Assembly: GCF_003711395.1 (NCBI RefSeq) | Contig: NZ_PJRJ01000007.1 | Location: forward strand, 46,788 to 110,787 | Reading direction: 5' to 3' | DNA length: 64,000 bases | Origin: Acinetobacter sp. B51(2017) | Lineage (GTDB): Bacteria > Pseudomonadota > Gammaproteobacteria > Pseudomonadales > Moraxellaceae | Notes under the pieces: model-generated | Database searches by the model: none | The model's input: the letters and a program-made list of their open reading frames with translations, nothing else | Told to the model about the DNA's origin: nothing | Shown here: one piece after another, positions 44,114-53,403 of the stretch | How positions within the stretch are numbered: the first letter of the stretch is position 1 | Layout of the letters: each line of letters starts with the position of its first letter | Translations under genes and position numbers: made by a program

Positions 44114-45946
44114 TTAGTATTTAAAGGTGACACCAGCAGAGGCAAGGCGACCACCGTTGACATAGTATTGAGCACCACTGCTATGTACAGTTTTGTATTG
44201 CACATCAGCAATATTTTCGATGTTACTAAACAATTTCACATGAGGGTGAATATTCCAATATGCATTTAAATCAATACGTGCATAGCCTGGAATATCTTGG
44301 CTGAAATCTTTGGCTTTAGATTTTGCTGTCAATGTTGCGCTAATACCGTAATCGGCATTTTCTAGACCAGTGGATAGACTCAGGGACTGACGTGGGCGAC
44401 GCAGTAATTCAGTGCCTTTGTCTTGATCTTCAGTTTTCACATAGCTATAGCCTGTAGAAAGAAAATAGTCTTCATGTGTCCACTTTGCGGTCAGTTCAGC
44501 ACCTTGCATGGATGCTTGATCGATATTTTTATTTTGATATACAGGGAAAGTATTCTCCCAATCGCCATCACATATGCTAACGCAGGTTGAATTAATCATA
44601 TTGTCCACTTCGGTATAAAAGATCGATGCGCCAACCAATAGATTTGCTGTAATACGTTGATCTATCCCGATTTCATAAGAAATACTTTCTTCAGGATCAA
44701 GCAAATCATTGCCACCCCAAGCGTACATATCATTTAAAGTCGGTGCTTTAAATGCTGTGCCGATATTGGTGTAAATACTGGTGTTAGGGAGGAGTTGATA
44801 ACGTACCCCACCTTGTACGACACTGTGCGTGCCAAATTTTTCGTTATCTTCTAGGCGTACCCCGAGTTGTGTACTTAAACCATTGGCTTGGTACTGGTGT
44901 TGTAAGTAATAACCTGTGGATTGAATATCTTCATTCAGCGCATTGGTTTTGGCAGCAGTGCTCCGTGTAGTCACTCCAGCTAAAATATTTTGTACTTGGC
45001 TGATTTGCCATTTGCTATATAACTCGGCTTCTTGTGTTGTGCTATGTACGTTGCTGTTTGCGGTCGTTGTTTGGTCTAAATTATCTTTAAACTGTGAAAG
45101 ACGTGTATGGATTTCAAGAGTTTTGGTTGGATTGACACGCATTTTAAAATTAACGACTTCGTTTTCGAAGTCTTGACTCATAAATGTGCCCCAACTGTTG
45201 TACTGGTTATTGCCTTGATTTTGGCTGTAATCAAGTGATGCTGCATATTGCTCACGATCAACACCAAATTTTGCGCTATAACCTTTTTGATCAAAACTAT
45301 AGTTGCGATGGTCATTCAGGTTAAATACCGAAGTGCCATCACTTTCTAAAATTTGACCACGTACTTGAGCATAGATGCCATTTTCGGCAAGGTCGGCACC
45401 GACTAAGGATTTATAAGTCTTACTCTCGCCAATTTCACTTGTGACAAAGGCAGCGCTTTTCTGAGGTGTCTTCGTCACAAATTGAACCACACCACCAATA
45501 GCATCTGTACCGTAGAGGACAGAAGCAGGTCCTTTTAAGACTTCAATTTGTTGAATGTCGGTCGTATCTAGAAATGGAATGGATGCTGCACCAGTCGTCG
45601 CGCTATTGAGGCGAACACCATCACGTAAAACTAAGGTTTGAGTAGAGTTTGTACCACGTAAGAAGAGAGAAGTTTGCTGTCCATAACCACCAGATTGAAC
45701 CACATTGATACTAGGATCAATTTTCAGTAAATCGGGAAGGGCAGTAATAGCAGATTGTTCAAGAATACGCGGCTCAATAATCGAAATACGTGCAGGCACA
45801 TGTTCAATTTTTTCTTCAGAACGCGTCGCCGTGATGACTAAGGTATCCAGTGTTGCTGTGGTGGCTGCTACATCATTGGCAGATACAGAAAAACTGCTGG
45901 CGAGAGCAATAGCACCCGCAAGTGCTGCAGGCTGAAAGTTTGACAT
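44114..45946 (-). CDS. btuB: TonB-dependent cobalamin receptor BtuB
   Basis: Outer-membrane vitamin B12 receptor. I start at the ATG at 45946 (MSNFQPAALAGAIAL; 610 residues) because GGAG lies six bases upstream; longer versions run into the riboswitch. Signal peptide about 1-23, TonB box region LDTLVITATRSEEK near 33, plug (about 45-155) with SLFLRGTNSTQTLVLRDGVR in two halves, then a 22-strand barrel ending in F-K-Y. The substrate is assigned from the cobalamin riboswitch upstream and the corrinoid adenosyltransferase downstream, plus the BtuB-like length. Confidence 0.92.
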   Translation of the reverse strand: MSNFQPAALAGAIALASSFSVSANDVAATTATLDTLVITATRSEEKIEHVPARISIIEPRILEQSAITALPDLLKIDPSINVVQSGGYGQQTSLFLRGTNSTQTLVLRDGVRLNSATTGAASIPFLDTTDIQQIEVLKGPASVLYGTDAIGGVVQFVTKTPQKSAAFVTSEIGESKTYKSLVGADLAENGIYAQVRGQILESDGTSVFNLNDHRNYSFDQKGYSAKFGVDREQYAASLDYSQNQGNNQYNSWGTFMSQDFENEVVNFKMRVNPTKTLEIHTRLSQFKDNLDQTTTANSNVHSTTQEAELYSKWQISQVQNILAGVTTRSTAAKTNALNEDIQSTGYYLQHQYQANGLSTQLGVRLEDNEKFGTHSVVQGGVRYQLLPNTSIYTNIGTAFKAPTLNDMYAWGGNDLLDPEESISYEIGIDQRITANLLVGASIFYTEVDNMINSTCVSICDGDWENTFPVYQNKNIDQASMQGAELTAKWTHEDYFLSTGYSYVKTEDQDKGTELLRRPRQSLSLSTGLENADYGISATLTAKSKAKDFSQDIPGYARIDLNAYWNIHPHVKLFSNIENIADVQYKTVHSSGAQYYVNGGRLASAGVTFKY

Positions 45947-45989
45947 AAAAGGCTCCATACATTCACTTCCCCGTGAATGATTGAGTTGT

Positions 45990-46180
45990 GGGGCACAGGC
46001 GAGGTATCCGGACTTAAATGTGCGTATGCTACATATCCACCTTCCCACATCAGATGCAGTGGTGTAAATCGTGTTGATTTATAAAGATATGCTTTTCATT
46101 TTACCGTTGCGGGGGCAGTGTTGGTTTCGCACCAACTTCCCTAACCAATGTGCAAGTGCGGCAGAGTATACGGTCTGCCT
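45990..46180 (-). promoter_or_regulatory. Cobalamin riboswitch of btuB
   Basis: On the minus strand: GGTTAGGGAAGTTGGTGCGA, then AAACCAACACTGCCCCCGCA and ACGGTAA (46100-46145), later CACTGCATC...TGTGGGAAGGTGG (about 46034-46062) and the B12 box AAGTCCGGATACCTCGCCTG (45995-46015). These are the conserved blocks of the AdoCbl riboswitch in order. Between the B12 box and the btuB ribosome site is a 7-bp hairpin (CATTCAC/GTGAATG, 45960-45979) that may be the expression platform. Bound cobalamin should lower btuB expression. Confidence 0.92.
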
Positions 46181-46312
46181 ATTGCTTAAACAATGCGCGT
46201 GAATAATTATCTGGATGAACTTTACGCAACATCGCAAAATTGCTTTACAATGCGGATTGTTAGAATTTATAGATTGGCTATAAATCAGGATGAGTTAAAG
46301 CCAGAACCAGAT

Positions 46313-46954
46313 ATGCGAACGCGTGCCAAAATCTGTGGTATTACCAGAAGTCAAGACATTCAAGCCGTTGTTGATAGCGGTGCTGATGCCATTGGTTTGG
46401 TATTTTATCCACCGAGTCCTCGAAGTGTGACTATTGCCCAAGCTGCTGAATTAGCAAAACATATTCCTGCTTATGTACAACTAGTAGGTTTGTTTGTAAA
46501 TGCCTCGCTTGAAGAGATTCAAGCCACTTTACAACAAGTTCCACTCGATGTATTACAGTTTCATGGCGATGAAAGCCCTGCACAATGTCAAGCGATTGCC
46601 AAAGCGACAGGGCGACGTTGGTATAAAGCCATTCAGGTTAAATCTGATATGAATATAGAGGTTGTGATAAAAAGTTATCAAGCAGCAGGTGCAAGTGCGA
46701 TGTTACTTGATGCATGGCATCCCACCTTAAAAGGTGGTACAGGGCATGCCTTTGACTGGACAAAATTCCCAAAACTCGATATTCCTTTAATTTTGGCAGG
46801 GGGTTTAAGCCCTGACAATGTTGCACACGCTATTGATATCACCCGTGCTTATGCGGTGGATGTTAGCGGAGGCGTAGAGTCCGCAAAAGGTATTAAAGAC
46901 CGACAACTCATTGAACACTTTATGCAAGGAGTCCAACGTGGATCAGCAAAATAA
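46313..46954 (+). CDS. trpF: Phosphoribosylanthranilate isomerase TrpF
   Basis: Third step of tryptophan synthesis, a TIM barrel of 213 residues from the ATG at 46313 ([13 protein letters not shown]). The catalytic Cys is in KICGITR (Cys8) and the Asp in [16 protein letters not shown] near 182-197; [12 protein letters not shown] and [10 protein letters not shown] are also conserved. An earlier ATG-initiated extension (46193) is rejected because homologues begin at KICGI and the extra residues look random. TACAAT about 65 bases upstream (TTTACAATGCGG) may be the -10 of the known Acinetobacter trpFB promoter. It overlaps trpB by 17 bases. Confidence 0.95.
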   Translation: MRTRAKICGITRSQDIQAVVDSGADAIGLVFYPPSPRSVTIAQAAELAKHIPAYVQLVGLFVNASLEEIQATLQQVPLDVLQFHGDESPAQCQAIAKATGRRWYKAIQVKSDMNIEVVIKSYQAAGASAMLLDAWHPTLKGGTGHAFDWTKFPKLDIPLILAGGLSPDNVAHAIDITRAYAVDVSGGVESAKGIKDRQLIEHFMQGVQRGSAK

Positions 46955-48167
46955 TGTGATTGACTATACCCAATTCCCCGACGCGCGTGGGCATTTCGGT
47001 ATCCATGGCGGACGTTTTGTGTCAGAAACTCTAATGGCAGCCTTACAGGATTTAGAGCAACTCTATTTCCGTATGAAAGATGATGCTCAGTTTTTGGCAG
47101 AATTCGACCGTGATCTCGCCTACTATGTAGGTCGTCCTAGTCCTTTATATTATGCTGAGCGATGGTCGAAGCACCTTGGCGGTGCGCAAATTTACCTCAA
47201 ACGTGAAGACTTAAACCATACTGGCTCACATAAAGTGAATAACACTATTGGTCAGGCTTTATTGGCTAAACTTTCAGGTAAAAAGCGTATTATCGCCGAA
47301 ACTGGCGCGGGTCAACATGGGGTCGCAACCGCAACCATCGCTGCACGTTTAGGTTTAGAATGCGTGGTATATATGGGCGCGGATGACGTCAAACGTCAAG
47401 CCATGAACGTGTACCGTATGCGTTTATTGGGCGCAACTGTTGTACCGGTGGAAAGTGGTTCTAAAACCTTAAAAGATGCCATGAACGAAGCGATGCGTGA
47501 TTGGGTCACCAATGTTGATAGCACTTACTATGTGATTGGTACCGTGGCAGGCCCACATCCATATCCGCAATTGGTACGTGACTTCCAATCGATCATTGGT
47601 CGTGAAGCACGTCAACAAATTCAAACCCAAGCAGGTCGTTTACCAGATGCATTGGTGGCTTGTGTGGGTGGTGGTTCAAATGCGATGGGCTTGTTCTATC
47701 CATTCTTAAACCATCAAGATGTGAAAATGTATGGCGTAGAAGCTGCAGGTCATGGTATTGAAACAGGTAAACACTCAGCACCTTTAAATGCAGGTCATGT
47801 GGGTGTCTTACACGGTAACCGTACTTATTTAATGTCGGATGAGCAAGGTCAAATCATTGAAACGCATTCGATTTCTGCTGGTCTAGACTATCCGGGGGTG
47901 GGTCCTGAACACAGTTTCTTAAAAGATATGAACCGTGTGGAATATGTGCCAATTAATGATACTGAAGCTTTACAAGGTTTCCGTGATTTAACCCAAATTG
48001 AAGGCATTATTCCTGCGCTTGAAAGCTCACACGCCATGGCGTATGTGACCAAACTTGCGCCAACCATGTCTAAAGATCAAATTATTATTGCCACTGTTTC
48101 AGGTCGTGGTGATAAAGATTTAATGACCGTTGCGCATATTGATGGCGTAGAAATGGTTGAGATGTAA
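46938..48167 (+). CDS. trpB: Tryptophan synthase beta chain TrpB
   Basis: PLP enzyme joining indole and serine to Trp. The start is a GTG at 46938 with AAGGAG six bases upstream (409 residues); the earlier ATG at 46911 precedes the ribosome site. Conserved stretches are [31 protein letters not shown] with the PLP Lys near 92, [14 protein letters not shown], and [13 protein letters not shown] near 239. It overlaps trpF, forming a trpFB operon. The partner trpA is 3.5 kb downstream behind three unrelated genes. Confidence 0.97.
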   Translation: MDQQNNVIDYTQFPDARGHFGIHGGRFVSETLMAALQDLEQLYFRMKDDAQFLAEFDRDLAYYVGRPSPLYYAERWSKHLGGAQIYLKREDLNHTGSHKVNNTIGQALLAKLSGKKRIIAETGAGQHGVATATIAARLGLECVVYMGADDVKRQAMNVYRMRLLGATVVPVESGSKTLKDAMNEAMRDWVTNVDSTYYVIGTVAGPHPYPQLVRDFQSIIGREARQQIQTQAGRLPDALVACVGGGSNAMGLFYPFLNHQDVKMYGVEAAGHGIETGKHSAPLNAGHVGVLHGNRTYLMSDEQGQIIETHSISAGLDYPGVGPEHSFLKDMNRVEYVPINDTEALQGFRDLTQIEGIIPALESSHAMAYVTKLAPTMSKDQIIIATVSGRGDKDLMTVAHIDGVEMVEM

Positions 48168-48179
48168 ATGCTCTTAAGT

Positions 48180-48210
48180 CCTCTCCTAATAGGAGAGGGT
48201 TTGGGAGAGG
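48180..48210 (+). repeat. Copy C of the dispersed CCTCTCC-type hairpin element
   Basis: CCTCTCC (48180-48186), TAATA loop, GGAGAGG (48192-48198), then GGGAGAGG (48203-48210). Same plan as 29479-29510. It begins 13 bases after the trpB stop and precedes the terminator. Confidence 0.7.
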
Positions 48211-48220
48211 TTAAAACTTA

Positions 48221-48255
48221 AAAAATCGCATTCAAGCAATTGAGTGCGATTTTTT
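48221..48255 (+). terminator. Terminator after trpFB
   Basis: AAAAATCGCATTCA pairs with TGAGTGCGATTTTT (one T-G pair) around a 6-base loop, with six T at the end. Confidence 0.88.
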
Positions 48256-48350
48256 ATTTATAAAAATAAAGTCGTAAAAAGCTGAAGTGTTTAGACGACA
48301 GTTGGCTTATATCTCGTTATGATGATCTTAACTCGCTCAAAGGATTGCTT

Positions 48351-48869
48351 ATGCCAAGTTTATTTATTGTGATGTTAGGTGGTCGCCATGCGCGTGCCAA
48401 TACCGAAGTGCATGATGTGGTCTTAGCGGTCGGTGAAGACTTAAAAGAGACCTACCCACAACTCAAAAATGCATGGTTTGGTGAACAAAAAGGTTTACAT
48501 ATTGATTCATGGGCACAAATTAATGGCATTGAGTTTGAAGGACAATCTTATCAAATCCAATTTACCGATGCTGCGCCTAAGCAAAGTGACGATAAACTGT
48601 ATTTAATTAATTTAGGTGGTTATAGCCCGCGTGAATTTGGCGAATTACATCGTTATGTATTGGTGGTGGCACAAAATGCCATGGTGGCCAAGCAACGTGG
48701 CAAAAATTATTTTGCAGCAAGTTGGCAAAAACAACACACCGATCGTGTGTTAGATATTGATGATTGTATTGCCATTGATCATGTGCATGGACGCTATGTA
48801 CAATTGGTGGCTGGTGAGTTTAGTTCTAATCGCTGGGAAAATACCTATTTGCCTTTAAGTGTTGATTAG
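48351..48869 (+). CDS. DUF1543 domain protein
   Basis: 172 residues from the ATG at 48351, with AAGG seven bases before; a TTG two codons earlier is ignored. It contains MLGGRHARANTEVHDVVLAVGE near 7-28 and the second-half motif LINLGGYSPREFGELHRYVLVVA near 86-108; the 'G.....N.E.HD..F' and 'NLGGY....F.E.H' patterns are the DUF1543 repeats. No signal peptide or TM helix. Function unknown. It begins a small set of non-trp genes between trpB and trpA. Confidence 0.75.
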   Translation: MPSLFIVMLGGRHARANTEVHDVVLAVGEDLKETYPQLKNAWFGEQKGLHIDSWAQINGIEFEGQSYQIQFTDAAPKQSDDKLYLINLGGYSPREFGELHRYVLVVAQNAMVAKQRGKNYFAASWQKQHTDRVLDIDDCIAIDHVHGRYVQLVAGEFSSNRWENTYLPLSVD

Positions 48870-48966
48870 TATTGCATCAAATAAAAAATGGACAACCTCT
48901 ATGCAGGTTAAGTTTTATTGGCATAATATACTTTAAGATAATGCGTCTTTAAATGAGTGGGGATAA

Positions 48967-49953
48967 ATGGATCTAATTCAGTCCAATGGACAGCCACAGT
49001 ACGGCCGTTTTAATACGATTCCCACTCGAATCAATTATCAGCTGTTTCAATATAAAACTGAGCAGGGGATTGAATTGCTCGGTTGGCGTAAACGATTAAA
49101 ATATAAAAAATTTAAATTTTGTAGCATTCAGCATCAACATTACAGTATTGGTCTTGCAATTGCGGACTTAGCGTGGGCTGGCTATGGTTTAATTTATATT
49201 TATGATCATGAAAGCGGTGAAGTTTTAGAGTGGCAGGGCTCTACTTTATTGGCGCGCAATACTGAGCTTGATGAACAGCCCTTGTTTAATCATAGTAATT
49301 TCCAAAAATCACCTTTTGAATTGACTATTGATCATGCCCATGGGGTACGTTATTTACGTGCCACCAAATACGGTGAGGTGAAGCTCAGTGCGCGAATTTT
49401 TTGTGCTGGCACAGATCCTCTAAGTAGCTGTGTTCCTGTGGGTAAAAATGGTTGGATTTATAGCCAAAAGCTCACGACATTGGGTTGTGAAGGTTATTTT
49501 ATTAATAAAAAAGGTCAAACGATTCAGTTTAATGCTAAGAGCTTTGCCAGCCTTGATGATACCTGTGGTTTTTTTAAACCTGAAAGCACATGGTATTGGT
49601 TAAGCTGTAATTTTTGGCTACAGGGTCAGCATCGGGTTGGTTTAAATCTAGCTGCAGGTGATCATCGTCAAGCAGAAAATAGCCTATGGCTTGATGGAGT
49701 CATTTATGCTTTAGGTGACGTTATCTTTGAACACATTGAGGCACAGCAATGGCGTGTACGTTCTTTAGATGGTCATATTGACTTAACGATCTGTCCACAA
49801 TGGTCACGCGCAGAAAAAGTTAATTTCCGTTTTAGTGGCAGTCAATTCCAGCAGTATTTGAGTAAAATTTCTGGCACGATCCGTTTAGCAGAGCGCTGTA
49901 TTCAACTGAATGCTGAATATGGTAGCTTTGAACGACACGCACGAAAATTATAA
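48967..49953 (+). CDS. DUF2804-like protein
   Basis: 328 residues, mostly beta pattern, no signal peptide or TM helix. It contains LIYIYDHESGEVLEWQG, KYGEVKLSARIFC and VGKNGWIYSQKLTTLGCEGYF, and the Trp/Gly-rich segment STWYWLSCNFW near 208. DUF2804 proteins have this beta-sandwich style with a two-lobed 'carotenoid/lipocalin-like' layout; the match is by eye and the function is unknown. GTGGGGATAA precedes the ATG. It is convergent with the antiporter gene and has a shared terminator. Confidence 0.6.
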   Translation: MDLIQSNGQPQYGRFNTIPTRINYQLFQYKTEQGIELLGWRKRLKYKKFKFCSIQHQHYSIGLAIADLAWAGYGLIYIYDHESGEVLEWQGSTLLARNTELDEQPLFNHSNFQKSPFELTIDHAHGVRYLRATKYGEVKLSARIFCAGTDPLSSCVPVGKNGWIYSQKLTTLGCEGYFINKKGQTIQFNAKSFASLDDTCGFFKPESTWYWLSCNFWLQGQHRVGLNLAAGDHRQAENSLWLDGVIYALGDVIFEHIEAQQWRVRSLDGHIDLTICPQWSRAEKVNFRFSGSQFQQYLSKISGTIRLAERCIQLNAEYGSFERHARKL

Positions 49954-49960
49954 TCGCCAT

Positions 49961-49988
49961 AAAAAAAGCGACCTTGAAGTCGCTTTTT
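49961..49988. terminator. Bidirectional terminator between DUF2804 and nhaC-type genes
   Basis: AAAAAGCGAC/GTCGCTTTTT stem with CTTGAA loop, A run before and T run after. Confidence 0.9.
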
Positions 49989-50010
49989 GAATAGGCTTTG
50001 TTTAGCTTGC

Positions 50011-51342
50011 TTAGACTGTGCGAATACGCGGATAGCGCAGTACAATTGCGATAATTGCCATGAGTGCCAACACCCAACAATAATACACGCTACTAATCAG
50101 CTCGACTGGTGACATTTTGGCAATTGAGCAAGCTAATAATAATTGCGCACCATAAGGGATTAAACCTTGAATCACGCAGGAGAAAATATCCATTAATGCC
50201 GCAGCACGTTTAGGATCAACCCCATATTCTTTTGCGACTTCACGCGCCATATCACCTGATAAAATAATCGCCACGGTATTATTGGCCACAAATAAATTCG
50301 AGAAAACCACTAAGAAGCTAATGCCAATTTCACCGGCACGTTGCCGTCCTACTTTAAATAAACGGGTAATGCTATAAATGCGTTCAATCAACCATTGCAA
50401 GCCGCCTTCACGCTGCATAATTGCCGATAAGCCACCTAAGAACATCGACAATAAAGCCACTTCCAGCATCCCAACAAAGCCATCATAGATTGCTGTATTG
50501 ATTTTAAGTAGATTAAATTCTGGATTTGCCCATAATCCCATTAATGCTGATAGTAATACACCTATAGTCAAAACAGCCAAGACATGTAAACGACTAAAAG
50601 CTAAAATAAAAACTGCCACATAAGGCAGAATAAGCCACGCATTAAACGCTTGAGAGCTGATCGCTTGAGATGAATTGGTCAGTAAAAAATAAATCACCAC
50701 CGTAGCGAACGCTGCAGGCACTGCAATCCACACATTGACGCGAAATTTGTCGCGTAGTTGTACTTTTTGACTGCTGGTCGCGGCAATGGTGGTGTCTGAG
50801 ATCATAGATAAATTGTCGCCAAACATGGCACCGCCAACGACTGCCCCAATAGCATACACTGCTGCAATATCAGTCGCTTGCGAAAAGCCAAAAGCGATTG
50901 GGGCACATGCTGCAATGGTGCCCATTGAGGTGCCCATCGCTGTGGCAATAAAAGCTGAAATCAAAAACAGCATCGGCAACACTAAGCTAGGTGGAATCAC
51001 CGATAAACCCAGTTGTACCGTGGCATCCACGCTGCCAATGGTGGAGCTAACGCTGGCAAAAGCACCTGCCAGCATAAACACCATAAACATTAAAATGAGA
51101 TTGGGATGGCTAGCACCTTTTAAAAAGGCATCAATACCATCATTCAGTTTGCCGCGATACAGCAATACTGCACAAATAACAGCAGGAATTGCAGCGACAG
51201 GCGCTTTCATTTGATAAAAGGCAAACTCAGTGCCAATAAGAGTATGATAGATGCCGCTGCCTAAAAAAATGGCTAAAAAAACAATAAGCGGCAACAGCGC
51301 AAGCATACGGGCTTGCACTTTCTGAGCTGCATCAAAAGTCAT
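50011..51342 (-). CDS. NhaC-family Na+/H+ antiporter-like protein
   Basis: 443 residues from the ATG at 51342 (MTFDAAQKVQARML); an upstream TTG at 51363 is less likely. About 11 TM helices. Conserved membrane stretches include AGAFASVSSTIGSVDATVQLGLS, MGTSMGTIAACAPIAFGFSQ, and GGAMFGDNLSMISDTTIAA near 180-198, the typical NhaC/NhaC-like signature with Asp and Ser/Thr in the core. Some relatives carry other ion/solute pairs, so Na+ as substrate is inferred. It splits trpFB from trpA on the opposite strand. Confidence 0.85.
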   Translation of the reverse strand: MTFDAAQKVQARMLALLPLIVFLAIFLGSGIYHTLIGTEFAFYQMKAPVAAIPAVICAVLLYRGKLNDGIDAFLKGASHPNLILMFMVFMLAGAFASVSSTIGSVDATVQLGLSVIPPSLVLPMLFLISAFIATAMGTSMGTIAACAPIAFGFSQATDIAAVYAIGAVVGGAMFGDNLSMISDTTIAATSSQKVQLRDKFRVNVWIAVPAAFATVVIYFLLTNSSQAISSQAFNAWLILPYVAVFILAFSRLHVLAVLTIGVLLSALMGLWANPEFNLLKINTAIYDGFVGMLEVALLSMFLGGLSAIMQREGGLQWLIERIYSITRLFKVGRQRAGEIGISFLVVFSNLFVANNTVAIILSGDMAREVAKEYGVDPKRAAALMDIFSCVIQGLIPYGAQLLLACSIAKMSPVELISSVYYCWVLALMAIIAIVLRYPRIRTV

Positions 51343-51399
51343 AGGGAGATAAAAAATATACAAGAATATGCCTAGTATAATGCAGCTTTTGCAATTTAG

Positions 51400-51434
51400 G
51401 CCAAGTTTAAATGTAAATGCTAACTTGGCTTTTT
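51400..51434 (+). terminator. Terminator-like hairpin in the 343-base gap before trpA
   Basis: GCCAAGTT (51400-51407) pairs with AACTTGGC (51422-51429), followed by TTTTTAT. The gap 51364-51706 also has a TATAAT on the plus strand at 51376-51381 without a clear -35, a minus-strand TATACT useful to the antiporter gene, and GTTACAAT about 70 bases before trpA that resembles the TTTACAAT before trpF. A small regulatory RNA or leader here is conceivable but unproven; otherwise I see nothing in the gap. Confidence 0.4.
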
Positions 51435-51706
51435 ATATCAAATTTTTAAAATTTAAACTAAGTTGGTCTAATTCAAGGCAATTTTTTTAAAGCTAAAATT
51501 AGGAATCTTTGATCATTGAGAAAAAAAAGCAAATATTAGTAAATGTAGGGCATAGGTTTGTTCTGATTTAAACCCGCAAACAGACCCAACAAAGTTGCTT
51601 GATTTGTACTCTATCCAATGAGTAAAAAATAGCGTTACAATGCTTGGGTCTTGTATTGATACAAAACTAACGTCTCCGTTTTAATATTCAAGGAAAGTGC
51701 AACCCT

Positions 51707-52510
51707 ATGTCACGTTTAGCCAGCCGATTTGCCCAGCTTAAGTCACAACAGCAAAAAGCCTTAGTTTCTTATGTTATGGCAGGAGATCCGCATCCTCAAG
51801 TCACGGTTGATTTATTACATCAAATGGTGGCTGCTGGGGTGGATGTGATTGAGCTAGGCTTGCCATTTTCCGACCCTATGGCAGATGGTCCAGTGATTGC
51901 TTTAGCTGCAGAACGCGCTTTAGCAGGGGGCACCAATACTTTGGATGCTTTAAACATGGTCAAAGCGTTTCGTGAGCAAGATACAACCACGCCAGTGGTG
52001 TTAATGGGCTACTTAAATCCTGTTGAAGTCATTGGTTACGAAAAATTTGTATCTATTGCCAACGAATGTGGTGTAGATGGTGTGTTGTTGGTGGATTTAC
52101 CACCAGAAGAAGCTAGCGATTTTAATGCAGTATTGAAAAAATACGACATGGATCAAATCTTCTTACTTGCACCGACTTCAACCGACGCACGTATTGAGCA
52201 TGTCGCCAAGCAAGCGCGTGGCTTTATTTACTATGTGTCGTTAAAAGGGGTAACGGGTGCGGCAACTTTAGATGTTTCTGAAGCGGCACAACGTATCCAA
52301 AAAATTAAAGCAGTAACAGATGTACCTGTAGGCGTTGGTTTTGGTATCAGCGATGCCGCCTCTGCCAAAGCGATGGGTGTAGCAGCTGATGCTGTGATTG
52401 TGGGTAGTGCATTTGTTAAACAATTTGCCACTTTAGCACCAGAACAAGCCGTGATTGAAACGGTTAATAAAGTCAAGGAGCTTCGAGCTGCGCTCGATGA
52501 GTTAGTATGA
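51707..52510 (+). CDS. trpA: Tryptophan synthase alpha chain TrpA
   Basis: Splits indole-3-glycerol phosphate, passing indole to TrpB. 267 residues, TIM barrel. The catalytic Glu is in VIELGLPFSDPMADGPVIAL near residue 49 and Asp near 60 (ELG-PFSDP-ADG signature); GVDGVLLVDLPPEE near 127 and GVGFGISDAASAK near 211 are phosphate-binding and loop regions. It heads an overlapping chain, stop and accD start sharing ATGA. TrpA and accD are typically next to folC in gammaproteobacteria. Confidence 0.97.
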   Translation: MSRLASRFAQLKSQQQKALVSYVMAGDPHPQVTVDLLHQMVAAGVDVIELGLPFSDPMADGPVIALAAERALAGGTNTLDALNMVKAFREQDTTTPVVLMGYLNPVEVIGYEKFVSIANECGVDGVLLVDLPPEEASDFNAVLKKYDMDQIFLLAPTSTDARIEHVAKQARGFIYYVSLKGVTGAATLDVSEAAQRIQKIKAVTDVPVGVGFGISDAASAKAMGVAADAVIVGSAFVKQFATLAPEQAVIETVNKVKELRAALDELV

Positions 52511-53403
52511 ATCAACAAGTGAAAGCAGGGAAAGTTCTGAGCCCATCGACGCCGTGGACCGAGCGCGGCGTACCAGGTATCCAAGTTCCCGATGAACAAC
52601 AAACATTAAAAGCGACTTCAACTGAACCTACAGTTGAATGTACCGAATGTCATGCTTTGGTCACACGTACTGCAATGAGCTTTAATGCTTATGTGTGTCC
52701 ACAATGTGATGAACATTTACGCATGAAAGCGCGTGATCGTTTAACTTGGTTCTTTGATCAAGTGCAAACTGAACTGGGTCAAGAATTCCAAGCCAAAGAT
52801 CCACTCAATTTTGTGGATAGCAAAGCGTATCCAGAGCGTATGGCTGAAGCACAAAAGAAAACTGGTGAAACTGAAGCTTTAGTGGTGATGCAAGGTTTAT
52901 TAAAAGACCTACCATTAATCGCATGTGCCTTTGAGTTTGACTTTATGGGCGGCTCAATGGGTACGGTTGTTGGTGACCGTTTTGTGCAAGCGGCTGAAAA
53001 AGCCATTCAAGAGCGTCAACCATTAGTATGCTTTGCCGCATCAGGTGGTGCACGTATGCAAGAAGGTATGTTGTCGTTAATGCAAATGGCACGTACTTCA
53101 GCAGCGATTCAACGCATGAAAGATGCGGGTTTACCGTATATCGTGGTGTTAACGCATCCAGTTTACGGTGGTGTAACTGCATCGCTTGCCATGATTGGTG
53201 ATGTACATATTGCTGAACCTAAAGCCATGATTGGTTTTGCTGGTAAGCGTGTGATTGAACAAACTGTGCGTGAAAAGTTAGAAGAACCGTTCCAACGTGC
53301 GGAATACTTACTTGAGCATGGTGTAGTCGATCAAATTGTTCATCGTCATGCATTACGTGATACTGTATATCGCATCATCACCAAGTTAATGAATTTACCT
53401 TGA
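52507..53403 (+). CDS. accD: Acetyl-CoA carboxylase carboxyltransferase subunit beta AccD
   Basis: 298 residues; with AccA it forms the carboxyltransferase that makes malonyl-CoA for fatty acid synthesis. An N-terminal zinc ribbon has C-T-E-C near 39-42 and C-P-Q-C near 58-61; the crotonase-like fold follows with FDFMGGSMGTVVGDRF near 138, ASGGARMQEGMLSLMQMA near 177 and GFAGKRVIEQTVRE near 239. It overlaps trpA by four bases and folC by four bases, so the three are translationally coupled. Confidence 0.97.
   Translation: MNQQVKAGKVLSPSTPWTERGVPGIQVPDEQQTLKATSTEPTVECTECHALVTRTAMSFNAYVCPQCDEHLRMKARDRLTWFFDQVQTELGQEFQAKDPLNFVDSKAYPERMAEAQKKTGETEALVVMQGLLKDLPLIACAFEFDFMGGSMGTVVGDRFVQAAEKAIQERQPLVCFAASGGARMQEGMLSLMQMARTSAAIQRMKDAGLPYIVVLTHPVYGGVTASLAMIGDVHIAEPKAMIGFAGKRVIEQTVREKLEEPFQRAEYLLEHGVVDQIVHRHALRDTVYRIITKLMNLP

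Noticed and set aside
44114..46048. Extended btuB reading frame starting at 46048
   Set aside because: The extra residues overlap the cobalamin riboswitch and lack a ribosome site; the start with GGAG at 45946 is preferred.
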